Part shown: piece after piece, positions 1 to 8,044 of the stretch
How positions within the stretch are numbered: position 1 is the stretch's first letter
Layout: each line of letters opens with the position of its first letter
Origin: JAQICB01 sp046482735
GTDB lineage: Bacteria; Bacteroidota; Bacteroidia; Bacteroidales; UBA1715
Direction: 5' to 3'
Length of the DNA stretch: 23,249 nt
Assembly (NCBI GenBank): GCA_046482735.1
Contig: JAWOEL010000119.1
Coordinates: 1-23,249, forward strand
Made by a program: the position numbers and the translations under genes
Notes under the pieces: generated by a model
The model's input: only the letters and a program-made list of their open reading frames with translations
What the model was told of the DNA's origin: nothing
Database searches by the model: none

Positions 1-383
1 ACTGAAAAGGCCGATTGTTTTGAGTAGTTGGGTTGTAGTTGGGTTTAAGTCTTTAAAGCTATGTTATGTCAAATTTGTATGGAGAATTTGATTAGTCTGC
101 TTTCGGTATGTCTATAATAAAGATATTTGGACAGACTAACCGCAAGATCAGAGCTGGCAAGATTAACAGGTGAGAAAGAATTTTATTTGGAGCAAATCAG
201 TATAACTGAAATGTGAAATAAATAGATCGTATAAATTATACTATGTGGGCAAGTTCTATTATTACATATAGTCTATTGATTAAGAATTTGTGGGCCCTAT
301 CGTCCTTATTAGACTAAGCTAATAGTTTTTACGTACTAAATTTTCTTACTTTATCGCTAGTTACTAGCAAACAAAGAGATAAA
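1..383. other. Left-edge region without a confident gene
   Basis: AT-rich stretch before the first gene. No open frame of convincing length is present. A 30-codon reading at 124-216 on the plus strand (ending EFYLEQISITEM then stop) has a protein-like composition but is preceded by a stop two codons upstream and has no start, so at most it is the remnant of a decayed gene. I see no RNA gene or strong hairpin. Confidence 0.4.
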
Positions 384-761
384 ATGAGTAAAAAGATTAA
401 AAGTAATTTCTGGCTGGTTTTCGTCATTCTCACGTTAGTAGGCTGTGACGTGATGGAAGTAAAAGATGAAAAACAGGAGTTAGGTGAAGAAAATGGTTTA
501 TCGGTTACCGGGCCCGTATTTGATGTAGTAGAGCTCTATCAGCATGGTCTTGATAAGGCTACAGACATTAATGATGAGGGAGATATAATTGGTGGAACTT
601 ATTATTGGAATAGTGACACTGGTGATTTAGTAGATGTAGGTTTTTCAACGAGAGCTATGAATAATAATGGTCAGGTTATTGGTAAAGAACATTATTGGGA
701 TTCAGAAAGGGGATTGACCGAGATCGATGCTGGCAAAAAGCATACTAATTATTGTATCTGA
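384..761 (+). CDS. Short lipoprotein with HAF-like repeats, possibly truncated
   Basis: A 125-aa predicted lipoprotein. Residues 1-20 form a lysine-rich, then hydrophobic signal ending in a lipobox (LVGC, Cys21 as the lipidated residue). The mature part carries two spaced motifs, DINDEGDIIG (61-70) and AMNNNGQVIG (91-100), each followed by a Tyr-Trp segment. This matches the 'IND.G.v.G...W' pattern of HAF-type extracellular repeats, which normally occur in many more copies. The protein stops soon after the second motif (DAGKKHTN...), where a third would be expected, so it may be a truncated member of a longer family; the other two frames beyond the stop do not continue the pattern. The function is unknown. 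The start ATG follows a weak purine stretch (aaagagataaa). No partner gene is evident. Confidence 0.6.
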   Translation: MSKKIKSNFWLVFVILTLVGCDVMEVKDEKQELGEENGLSVTGPVFDVVELYQHGLDKATDINDEGDIIGGTYYWNSDTGDLVDVGFSTRAMNNNGQVIGKEHYWDSERGLTEIDAGKKHTNYCI

Positions 762-808
762 TCCATTTCCACAATTCTTTATAATTCACCTTCTTACCAT
801 ACATAAGT

Positions 809-1003
809 ATGCCTGTACTAAACTTTTTAATAACATACATTCCGGCTTTATTTTTAACAGCCGTTATTATAAGTTATATTTTTGTTGCTCCGGAAGGTTT
901 TGAACTCAACAAACACATTGCATATCCAATTGGTATAATTTCCAGTATAACATGCGGTATCGCTTTATTAATATATAAAAAGAACATATCTTATTCAAAT
1001 TAA
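809..1003 (+). CDS. Small two-helix membrane protein, hypothetical
   Basis: A 64-aa open frame with two clear hydrophobic helices (about residues 5-27 and 38-56) separated by a short polar loop (APEGFELNKH) and ending in a Lys/Asn-rich tail. No family is recognised. There is no good ribosome-binding site, which is common in Bacteroidota and therefore not decisive. It lies 47 bp after the lipoprotein gene on the same strand and could be cotranscribed. The balanced helix-loop-helix composition makes it more likely real than a chance frame, but confidence is modest. Confidence 0.45.
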   Translation: MPVLNFLITYIPALFLTAVIISYIFVAPEGFELNKHIAYPIGIISSITCGIALLIYKKNISYSN

Positions 1004-1205
1004 TAAACCGTGTTCAACATAATTTTCAATTATAATTGTACTATTCTATTGCCATAGAAACACAAGGAATTGCATAGAAATCAAATTAATACTGACAACA
1101 GTCAAGTTGAAACATGAATTGTTTAATAGTTACAAAACAAAATAAACCGATTTTTTTTATTTGATTTGCTGTACTTTTATCATAATTAACTTAAAAATAT
1201 ACAAT

Positions 1206-2432
1206 ATGAATAAAATAACTGTTAAAAATCCAATAGTTGAAATTGATGGCGATGAAATGACTCGCGTTATATGGTCTTTTATAAAAGAAAAGCTTATTTT
1301 GCCATATCTGAATCTTGATATAAAATACTACGACCTAAGCATTCAACACAGAGATAAAACTCAGGACAACATTACTGTAGAAGCAGCAGAAGCTATAAAA
1401 AAATACAATGTCGGCATAAAATGTGCAACTATTACACCCGATGAAAACCGGATGGAAGAGTTTGACCTTACTGAAATGTGGCGCTCACCAAACGGAACTA
1501 TACGAAACATTTTGGACGGCACAGTTTTTCGAGAACCTATAGTTATTGAAAATATTCCCCGTCTAATTTCAAACTGGGAAAAACCTATTATTATTGGTCG
1601 TCATGCATATGGTGACCAGTACAGAGCTACAGATTTTGTAACCAAAGGAAAAGGTACCTTAACTATAACTTTTACACCAGAAAATGGAGGTGAAAAACAA
1701 ACATACGAAGTACACAATTTTGAAGGAGATGGTATTGGTATGGCAATGTACAATACCGACAAATCAATTTACGGATTTGCCAGAGCATGTTTCAACATGG
1801 CTCTTCAAAAAAAATGGCCTTTATATATGTCAACAAAAAATACCATCCTAAAAAAATACGATGGCAGATTCAAAGATATTTTCGAAGAGGTGTACCAAAA
1901 CGAGTTCAAATCTGAATTTGAAACACACGGTATTACTTACGAACACAGACTTATTGATGATATGGTAGCAGCTTCGTTAAAATGGAGCGGAGAATTTATT
2001 TGGGCATGTAAAAACTATGATGGTGACGTTCAAAGCGACACTCTAGCTCAAGGATTTGGCTCTCTGGGGTTAATGACCTCTACTCTTATTACACCTGATG
2101 GCAAAACAATGGAAGCAGAAGCTGCACATGGCACTGTTACCAGACATTATCGTATGCATCAAAAAGGAGAAAAAACCTCAACAAATCCGATTGCATCAAT
2201 TTTTGCTTGGACACGAGGACTTGCATTTAGAGGAAAACTCGATAAAAATACCGAATTAATAGATTTCTGTACAGCATTAGAAAATGTTTGTATTGAAACT
2301 GTTGAATCGGGTATAATGACCAAAGACCTTGCACTTTCTATTCACGGTGCAAAAATGAGAGACTCACACTGGGTAACTACTGAGGATTTTCTTGCAGCTT
2401 TAGACAAAGGACTTAAAGAAAAATTTCAATAA
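1206..2432 (+). CDS. icd: NADP-dependent isocitrate dehydrogenase
   Basis: A 408-aa homodimeric, eukaryote-like isocitrate dehydrogenase that oxidatively decarboxylates isocitrate to 2-oxoglutarate with NADP+ in the TCA cycle. The start at 1206 gives MNKITVKNPIVEIDGDEMTR, the normal N-terminus of the family; an in-frame TTG at 1161 would add 15 hydrophobic residues not expected here. Visible hallmarks are IKCATITPDE (71-80), the substrate loop SPNGTIRN (94-101), GRHAYGDQYRATD, the metal/substrate helix DDMVAASLKWSGEFIWACKN, and TLAQGFGSLGLMTS. AEAAHGTVTRHYRMHQKG is the nucleotide-binding segment. Length is normal and nothing is missing. It is monocistronic: a strong terminator follows immediately. 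Confidence 0.97.
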   Translation: MNKITVKNPIVEIDGDEMTRVIWSFIKEKLILPYLNLDIKYYDLSIQHRDKTQDNITVEAAEAIKKYNVGIKCATITPDENRMEEFDLTEMWRSPNGTIRNILDGTVFREPIVIENIPRLISNWEKPIIIGRHAYGDQYRATDFVTKGKGTLTITFTPENGGEKQTYEVHNFEGDGIGMAMYNTDKSIYGFARACFNMALQKKWPLYMSTKNTILKKYDGRFKDIFEEVYQNEFKSEFETHGITYEHRLIDDMVAASLKWSGEFIWACKNYDGDVQSDTLAQGFGSLGLMTSTLITPDGKTMEAEAAHGTVTRHYRMHQKGEKTSTNPIASIFAWTRGLAFRGKLDKNTELIDFCTALENVCIETVESGIMTKDLALSIHGAKMRDSHWVTTEDFLAALDKGLKEKFQ

Positions 2433-2449
2433 TTATTATCATCACACAT

Positions 2450-2489
2450 AAAACCGGATTATTTGCACACACAAATAATTCGGTTTTTG
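2450..2489 (+). terminator. Intrinsic terminator of icd
   Basis: A 16-bp stem (2450-2465 with 2472-2487) has a single G-T wobble, a six-base CACACA loop and a T-run at 2484-2488. It starts 17 bp after the icd stop codon. Confidence 0.9.
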
Positions 2490-2577
2490 TTTATAATATG
2501 TTCGTTTCTTTAATCTGAGGATATTCGTATTTACAAGTAAAATCGTACCTTCGTTATAAATATAAGGTATCATAAAT

Positions 2578-3684
2578 ATGGAACATCAAGACGGAACATT
2601 CAATAGCTACATGCACGAAAAAAAAGGTGTTGACAAACCCCCAACATCTAATTCTGATGCAGTAGCACGATTCAAGAAAAATAAAAAAAACAAATCAGTT
2701 CTACATGCCACAGATTACATTAATGGCATATTAGAAGGAAATATATCTATTCTCAGCAAAGCTATAACGATTATAGAAAGCAATTTACCAAAACACTACA
2801 CACTCGGACAAGAAATTATCAATGCCTGTTTACCATATTCAGGAAAATCTATTCGTATTGGAATTACCGGTGTGCCGGGTGTTGGAAAAAGTACATTTAT
2901 AGAATCATTTGGTACATTAATAACTCAACGTAAACATAAATTAGCTGTACTCACCATAGATCCGACAAGCGAACGGACAAAAGGCAGCATTTTGGGCGAC
3001 AAAACCCGTATGGAAGAGCTTTCTACCGACCCTAATGCATACATCCGCCCATCACCTTCTGCCGGCTCTTTAGGTGGTGTTGCCCGTAAAACCCGCGAAT
3101 CTGTAATTTTATGCGAGGCAGCCGGATATGATGTTATTTTTATTGAAACTGTGGGGGTTGGCCAATCGGAAACAGCGGTACATTCCATGGTAGATTTTTT
3201 CTTACTCCTCATGCTCGCAGGTGCCGGTGATGAATTGCAAGGAATTAAACGAGGCATTATGGAAATGGCTGATACAATAGCAATTACGAAAGCTGATTCG
3301 CAAAACATTAATCAAGCAAAAATGGCCAGACAAGAGTATCAAACAGCTTTAAGTCTTTTCCCTCCTCACCCATCCGGTGTTAAACAAAAGGTGTTAACCT
3401 GTTCTGCTATTGAAAAAACCGGACTCCTTGATGTTTGGAAAACCATTGAAAACTACATATCTACCACTAAAATGTCTGGTTTTTTCGATGCCAAACGAAA
3501 CGACCAGGCAAAATACTGGATGTATGAAAGCATTAACGAACAACTAAAACAACGTTTTTATACAGACGAAGCTATAAAAAAAGTTGTTCGGGATGTTGAA
3601 CATGAAGTTGTTGAACAAAAAATAAGTTCATTCATAGCAGCTCAAAAACTTTTAGATATTTACTTTGCTCAATCTCACAAATAA
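2578..3684 (+). CDS. meaB: MeaB/ArgK-family GTPase (methylmalonyl-CoA mutase chaperone)
   Basis: A 368-aa G3E-type P-loop GTPase. Family members guard and reactivate B12-dependent methylmalonyl-CoA mutase. Seen: a Lys-rich N-terminal extension (about 1-42), a helical arm (ATDYINGILEGN...), the Walker A loop GVPGVGKST at 98-106, TIDPTS with the switch-like SILGDKTRM, the Walker B region DVIFIETVGVGQSE, the G4-type motif TKAD at 237-240 and a C-terminal helical dimerisation region. The extension resembles what I recall of Bacteroidota members. No mutase subunit gene is in the window, so the partner must be elsewhere. A TACCTTCG sequence at 2546-2553 is one base off the -7 box. The nadE start is 7 bp after the stop, suggesting cotranscription. 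Confidence 0.93.
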   Translation: MEHQDGTFNSYMHEKKGVDKPPTSNSDAVARFKKNKKNKSVLHATDYINGILEGNISILSKAITIIESNLPKHYTLGQEIINACLPYSGKSIRIGITGVPGVGKSTFIESFGTLITQRKHKLAVLTIDPTSERTKGSILGDKTRMEELSTDPNAYIRPSPSAGSLGGVARKTRESVILCEAAGYDVIFIETVGVGQSETAVHSMVDFFLLLMLAGAGDELQGIKRGIMEMADTIAITKADSQNINQAKMARQEYQTALSLFPPHPSGVKQKVLTCSAIEKTGLLDVWKTIENYISTTKMSGFFDAKRNDQAKYWMYESINEQLKQRFYTDEAIKKVVRDVEHEVVEQKISSFIAAQKLLDIYFAQSHK

Positions 3685-3691
3685 ATGTACC

Positions 3692-5377
3692 ATGAATATA
3701 GCTTATGCTCAACTAAATTATCACATAGGAAATTTTTCGGCTAATACCACAAAAATAATTTCTGCTATTGAACAAGCGAAACATGAACAAGCAGAACTTA
3801 TTGTTTTTTCTGAATTATGTATATGTGGATATCCTCCTCTAGACTTACTCGAACAAAAAGATTTTATTGAAAATTGTTTAATACACGCCGAAAAAATAGC
3901 AGAACATTGTGATTCTATAGCAGCTATTATTGGCTGTCCTACTATAAACAAAAACGAACGAGGCAAACAATTATTCAATTCAGCCTTGTTCCTTTCTGAA
4001 AAAAAAATAACTCAGGTTTTTCATAAAACCTTATTGCCAACCTATGATATTTTTGATGAATATCGCTATTTTGAATCTAACACTGATTTTTCGGTTCTTT
4101 CATTTAAAGGACACACATTTGCTATAACTATTTGTGAAGATTTATGGGACAATCAATTATTTGAACAATCTTTTGCGAAAAACAAATTATATAAACAATC
4201 GCCTCTTCATAAATTGTCTGACCATTCACCCGAAATGGTTATAAATATAGCAGCATCTCCTTTTTCATATAATCAGGAATACACCCGAACAACTGTTTTA
4301 CAAGAAAATGCATACAATTTTTCTATTCCTATTCTGTATGTCAATCAAGTTGGTGCAAACACAGAAATAATATTTGATGGTCGTTCGAAACTAATAAATG
4401 CCGAAGGAGAAATTGTTCATGAATTATCTGAATTTGAAGAAGATTTTTCAATAATTAACACAGAAACAGACTGTAAGCAAAAAGGAACAGACTTACCTGC
4501 ATTTAATAAAATTGAAAAAATATACAAAGCACTTATTCTTGGCATTACCGATTTTTTTGCAAAAAATAATTTTAAAACAGCTACTCTCGGTCTTTCCGGT
4601 GGTATAGACTCTGCTGTTGTTTTAGCATTAGTTGCCGATGCTATTGGTCCGGAAAATATACGTGTTCTTCTCATGCCTTCCGAATTTTCAAGCCAACATT
4701 CGGTTGATGATGCTGTTCAATTAGCACTTAACCTAAATATTCATTATGACATAATCCCTATACACAAAAGCTATTCGAGTATACTATCTACACTTGAACC
4801 TGTATTTAAAGACTCGCCTTTTTCGGTAGCCGAAGAAAATATCCAGGCTCGTTTACGGGGGCTGCTCCTTATGGCTATTAGCAACAAATTTGGAAATATT
4901 TTATTGAACACTTCAAACAAAAGCGAAGCAGCAGTTGGATACAGCACTATGTACGGCGATATGAACGGGGGGCTGTCAATATTAGGTGATGTATACAAAA
5001 AAGATGTATTTGCTTTGGCTCATTTTATAAATAGAAATACCGAAATTATTCCATTTAATTCTATTGCTAAACCTCCTTCTGCTGAACTCCGTCCAGACCA
5101 AAAAGATTCTGATTCGCTCCCCAATTACGAAACTCTCGATGCTATTTTGTTTGAATACATAGAAAAGAAATTAGCTCCGGAAGATATTATTGCTCAAGGA
5201 TATGATAAACAAATTGTTTATGATACTATTACTAAAGTAAACAACAATGAATATAAACGTTTTCAGTTTCCTCCTATTTTAAGAATTTCTTCAAAATCAT
5301 TTGGCTTTGGTCGCCGTATTCCGCTTGTAGCAAAACATGAATGGTATATCGGTGCAAAAAAAACAGATACTTTTTAA
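3692..5377 (+). CDS. nadE: Glutamine-dependent NAD+ synthetase
   Basis: A 561-aa two-domain enzyme that amidates nicotinic acid adenine dinucleotide to NAD+ using ATP and ammonia released from glutamine. The N-terminal nitrilase-type glutaminase domain (about 1-265) carries the Glu-Lys-Cys triad: E41 in VFSELC, K112 in FHKTLLP and C148 in TICEDLW. The C-terminal ATP-pyrophosphatase domain has the PP-loop SGGIDS at 302-307, the Q-A-R-L-R-G-L-L-L segment, NTSNKSE and the GDVYKKDVF region. The start at 3692 (MNIAYAQLNYHIGNF) matches the family; the frame extends nine codons further up, overlapping the meaB end, which is unlikely to be used. All catalytic residues are present. Confidence 0.96.
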   Translation: MNIAYAQLNYHIGNFSANTTKIISAIEQAKHEQAELIVFSELCICGYPPLDLLEQKDFIENCLIHAEKIAEHCDSIAAIIGCPTINKNERGKQLFNSALFLSEKKITQVFHKTLLPTYDIFDEYRYFESNTDFSVLSFKGHTFAITICEDLWDNQLFEQSFAKNKLYKQSPLHKLSDHSPEMVINIAASPFSYNQEYTRTTVLQENAYNFSIPILYVNQVGANTEIIFDGRSKLINAEGEIVHELSEFEEDFSIINTETDCKQKGTDLPAFNKIEKIYKALILGITDFFAKNNFKTATLGLSGGIDSAVVLALVADAIGPENIRVLLMPSEFSSQHSVDDAVQLALNLNIHYDIIPIHKSYSSILSTLEPVFKDSPFSVAEENIQARLRGLLLMAISNKFGNILLNTSNKSEAAVGYSTMYGDMNGGLSILGDVYKKDVFALAHFINRNTEIIPFNSIAKPPSAELRPDQKDSDSLPNYETLDAILFEYIEKKLAPEDIIAQGYDKQIVYDTITKVNNNEYKRFQFPPILRISSKSFGFGRRIPLVAKHEWYIGAKKTDTF

Positions 5378-5726
5378 TAATAAATTTGGCACATTCAAGG
5401 TTTTGTGCGATACAATATAACATGAGAATACAAATCTATTCACAATAAAATTGTGCCACTCATCTCTTCATATTTTTAAAATTCACATTCACTATTTTCT
5501 ACAGCAAAAAGAGAATAAAAATATGCGAAACCAAAGCACAGCAACCCTATTTTGGATTGCCCGTTCTTTATATGTACTGTAAGACACAAACCAACGATAA
5601 TACGTTAGTTGAAATTATGTTCTCAAAAGTTACAAATACATCTTCCCACATACTATTAACGTGAGTTCGATATAATTTTTGAGATAAACATATCACAACT
5701 CTACCCAATAATGCAAACTACACATG
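5378..5726. other. Convergent intergenic region, nadE / PII gene
   Basis: A 349-bp AT-rich gap between convergent genes. Only weak hairpins are visible: a 6-bp match GGCACA/TGTGCC with a loop of about 60 bases, and ATGCTA-AA-TAGCAT at 5724-5737 straddling the PII stop codon. There is no convincing T-tailed terminator and no coding frame I would support. Confidence 0.4.
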
Positions 5727-6062
5727 CTAAATAGCATTCTCCCCATTCTCTTCGGTTCGTATACGTATACACTCCTCAAGATTAGTAACAAATATTTTAC
5801 CATCCCCGACAGAGTTTGTTTGAGCACCATGAATAATAGCATCTACAGTTGACTTAACAAACTCATCATTCACGGCAATTTCTATTTTCACTTTAGGTAT
5901 CAGAGACGGAGCCATAACCATTCCCCGATAAATTTCAACACGTTTTTGCTGTCCATGCCCGGAAACTCTACTCACGGTTATTCTTTCAATATTAGCATGA
6001 AGAAGCTCTTCACGCACCTGATTTAATTGTACCTCTCGTATAATAGCAGTTATTAATTTCAT
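5727..6062 (-). CDS. glnK: PII nitrogen regulatory protein (GlnB/GlnK)
   Basis: A 111-aa trimeric PII signal transducer that senses 2-oxoglutarate and ATP/ADP and typically plugs the ammonium channel encoded beside it. Seen: the N-terminal MKLITAIIR strand, the T-loop region VSGHGQQKRVEIYRG, PKVKIEIAV, the ATP-binding B-loop segment HGAQTNSVGDGKIFV, and the C-terminal IRIRTEENGE. The T-loop lacks the Tyr that GlnD uridylylates in E. coli (Tyr51); by alignment Met50 sits there, so regulation is probably by effector binding rather than uridylylation. The gene is downstream of amtB on the same strand with a 154-bp gap, the reverse of the common glnK-amtB order. The symbol glnK is chosen from the amtB linkage. 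Confidence 0.93.
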   Translation of the reverse strand: MKLITAIIREVQLNQVREELLHANIERITVSRVSGHGQQKRVEIYRGMVMAPSLIPKVKIEIAVNDEFVKSTVDAIIHGAQTNSVGDGKIFVTNLEECIRIRTEENGENAI

Positions 6063-6088
6063 ATGTTTATTTTATTACTGATTAATTG

Positions 6089-6129
6089 TGATAAATATCC
6101 CGCAATTTCTGCGAGTTAAAGCTTTATCA
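6089..6129 (-). other. Hairpin in the amtB-PII intergenic region
   Basis: An outer 7-bp stem TGATAAA (6089-6095) with TTTATCA (6123-6129) encloses a small CGCA/TGCG stem (6101-6104 with 6110-6113). It ends 27 bp before the PII start. It could be a processing or attenuation structure between the two cotranscribed genes. There is no T-tail, so it is not a clear terminator. Confidence 0.3.
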
Positions 6130-6216
6130 CTTTAATTCTAATTACAATCATTACAAAATTTGGCAGCATCATAGATGATTATCTCTTAAACTCTATTAAT
6201 GCACCATTGTATACAA

Positions 6217-7515
6217 TTATTGCGGATTCACCAATCCATATCCACGTTCCCCATGAAAACTATCATCAAGTCCAGCCATTTCATCCTGTTCTGAAGCCCG
6301 AATACCAATAGTTTTTTCAATTACAACAAGCAACACTATGGTTACCAGAGCAGCATATAATCCAGCAATAATAACTGCAAAAAATTGCACACCAAATTGT
6401 GAAAATATTTCCGAAACCGAATGTTCGCCACGCATGAAGAATACTAAAAACACAGCACCAACAATTCCACCTAAGCCATGAATACCAAACGCATCAAGAC
6501 TATCATCATATCCTTTCTTATTTTTAAACATAAGACCAATATAACAAATAACCGAAGACAACGTGCCCAACACTACAGCACCAAAAGGTGTAACATCACC
6601 GGCAGCAGGAGTAATAGCAACAAGCCCAGCCAAAATACCCGAAGCAAAACCAAGTGCACTCGCTTTTCCCTGATGAGTACCTTCAACAATCATCCACGCC
6701 ACAGCACCCGCAGCAGCAGCTATTTGCGTCACTGTTAATGCCTGAGCAGTAGCCAATCCACTTTGCACACTTGAACCGGCATTAAAGCCAAACCAACCGA
6801 CCCATAATAAACCTGCCCCCATCATTGTCATTACCAAATTACTCGGATGCACATTTCCGGGTTTATATCCCCGTCGTTTCCCAAGATATAAGGCTGCAAC
6901 CAAACCACTCACACCTGCAGAAATATGTACAACGGTTCCTCCCGCAAAATCTATTGCCCCCATTGCATGCAAAAACCCGGATGCAGATGTTTCTGAACCA
7001 CCAAACCATACCCAATGGCACAAGGGGTTATATACAAAAATACCCCACACTAATATGAAAATCACAAAACCTTTGAAACTTACACGCTCAGCAATTGCTC
7101 CCGCCAATATTGCCGGAGTTATAATTGCAAATTTTCCTTGAAACATTGCAAACACATATTCGGGTATACCACTTTCTATTGATTCATCTATGCCTTGCAA
7201 TAAAAAATAATCGGAATTCCAACCAAACCATCCTCCTAATACAGAATCGCCAAAACTCATAGAATACCCGAAAAACACCCATGACAATGTCATAACACCC
7301 ATTGCCACAAAACTATGCATCATAGTACCCAATACATTTTTAGAACCAACTAACCCTCCGTAAAACATGGCCAATCCGGGAACCATCAACAACACTAATG
7401 TCGTAGATGTCAACATCCATGACGTAATACCGGTATCAATACCATCTTGTGCAAAAACTCCTGTTGACATACACAGAGCACACAGCACCAACAACAATTT
7501 AAGTTTAACTTTCAT
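6217..7515 (-). CDS. amtB: Ammonium transporter AmtB
   Basis: A 432-aa Amt/Rh-family ammonium channel of the inner membrane, trimeric and with eleven membrane helices in the family. Residues 1-22 form a signal peptide ending GVFA-Q, as in many bacterial Amt proteins. Hallmarks are MVPGLAMFYGGLVG, FQGKFAIITPA, GAIAERV, DFAGGTVVHISAG and FGIHGLGGIVG. The two pore histidines are H197 and H346. The C-terminal cytoplasmic tail ends ASEQDEMAGLDDSFHGERGY, the segment that contacts PII. The downstream PII gene fits a coupled uptake/blockade pair. Expression may be nitrogen controlled, but no known operator is recognised. Confidence 0.96.
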   Translation of the reverse strand: MKVKLKLLLVLCALCMSTGVFAQDGIDTGITSWMLTSTTLVLLMVPGLAMFYGGLVGSKNVLGTMMHSFVAMGVMTLSWVFFGYSMSFGDSVLGGWFGWNSDYFLLQGIDESIESGIPEYVFAMFQGKFAIITPAILAGAIAERVSFKGFVIFILVWGIFVYNPLCHWVWFGGSETSASGFLHAMGAIDFAGGTVVHISAGVSGLVAALYLGKRRGYKPGNVHPSNLVMTMMGAGLLWVGWFGFNAGSSVQSGLATAQALTVTQIAAAAGAVAWMIVEGTHQGKASALGFASGILAGLVAITPAAGDVTPFGAVVLGTLSSVICYIGLMFKNKKGYDDSLDAFGIHGLGGIVGAVFLVFFMRGEHSVSEIFSQFGVQFFAVIIAGLYAALVTIVLLVVIEKTIGIRASEQDEMAGLDDSFHGERGYGLVNPQ

Positions 7516-7553
7516 TTTTAATATTTTTTTAATTTATACAAACGATTTAAAAG

Positions 7554-7561
7554 CAAATATA
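7554..7561 (-). promoter_or_regulatory. Possible -7 box for amtB
   Basis: On the minus strand this reads TATATTTG, an exact TAnnTTTG Bacteroidota -7 box, 39 bp before the amtB start. The nearest TTTG upstream is only 13 bp away, too close for the usual 17-23 bp, so support is partial. Confidence 0.3.
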
Positions 7562-7629
7562 TAAATTTATATTTCAAAATGAAATATGTTTTAAGATTTT
7601 TTAATATAAATATCATGTTTTACATACAT

Positions 7630-7844
7630 TTTTACGTAAAACAAACATTACCACCATTAATATAATGGGTATAAACAAACATAACTATATTTATCACAAA
7701 CACACCTTAAAAATTCAACTTGTTTAATGTACAATTAGCAATAAAGTGCTATTTACGTAAAATATACGTTCAATATGCATCTCAGATATTATAAAAACTA
7801 CTCACTATATTCGGTTAAAATATACGTATATCATTTTACCGAAT
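7630..7844. promoter_or_regulatory. ACGT-centred palindromes between amtB and dgt
   Basis: This lies in the 529-bp divergent intergenic region 7516-8044, which has no gene. Three perfect palindromes share an ACGT centre: TTTTACGTAAAA (7630-7641), TTTACGTAAA (7752-7761) and ATATACGTATAT (7820-7831). The last is the core of a 36-bp imperfect palindrome (7809-7844) with arms ATTCGGT and ACCGAAT. They could be operators for a dimeric regulator of either flanking gene. Also in the gap: GAATCCTTTCGTGT (7864-7877), shared with the repeats on the right, and a near-direct repeat TACTCACTAT(A/G)TT at about 7798 and at the dgt start. High AT content makes short palindromes easier by chance; the 36-bp one is the strongest. 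Confidence 0.4.
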
Positions 7845-8044
7845 AATTATTCATCATACACAAGAATCCTTTCGTGTATACTCATTCAACAAGCAATACA
7901 CATACATATCATACATAAATCATGTGCTTTATTTTCAGTATCATATTTTAGTGCAAAAACCGAAAATCCTGAAATTCATTTTCGCCTGAAAACAGCCAAT
8001 TTATGCAAAAAAAATAATACCTTGCGTATATAAAAATACTCACT

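Noticed and set aside
124..216. 30-codon protein-like reading (LTARSELARLTGEKEFYLEQ...)
   Set aside because: It has no start codon and a stop just upstream; too short to assign. Recorded only as a possible remnant.
1161..1205. TTG start extending icd by 15 residues
   Set aside because: The extension is hydrophobic and unlike isocitrate dehydrogenases; ATG at 1206 matches the family start.
3665..3691. Upstream TTG start for nadE overlapping the meaB end
   Set aside because: The extra nine residues do not fit the family; ATG at 3692 gives the standard N-terminus.
5724..5737. ATGCTA-AA-TAGCAT as a terminator of the PII gene
   Set aside because: A two-base loop, no T-tail, and it overlaps the stop codon; unlikely to terminate transcription.
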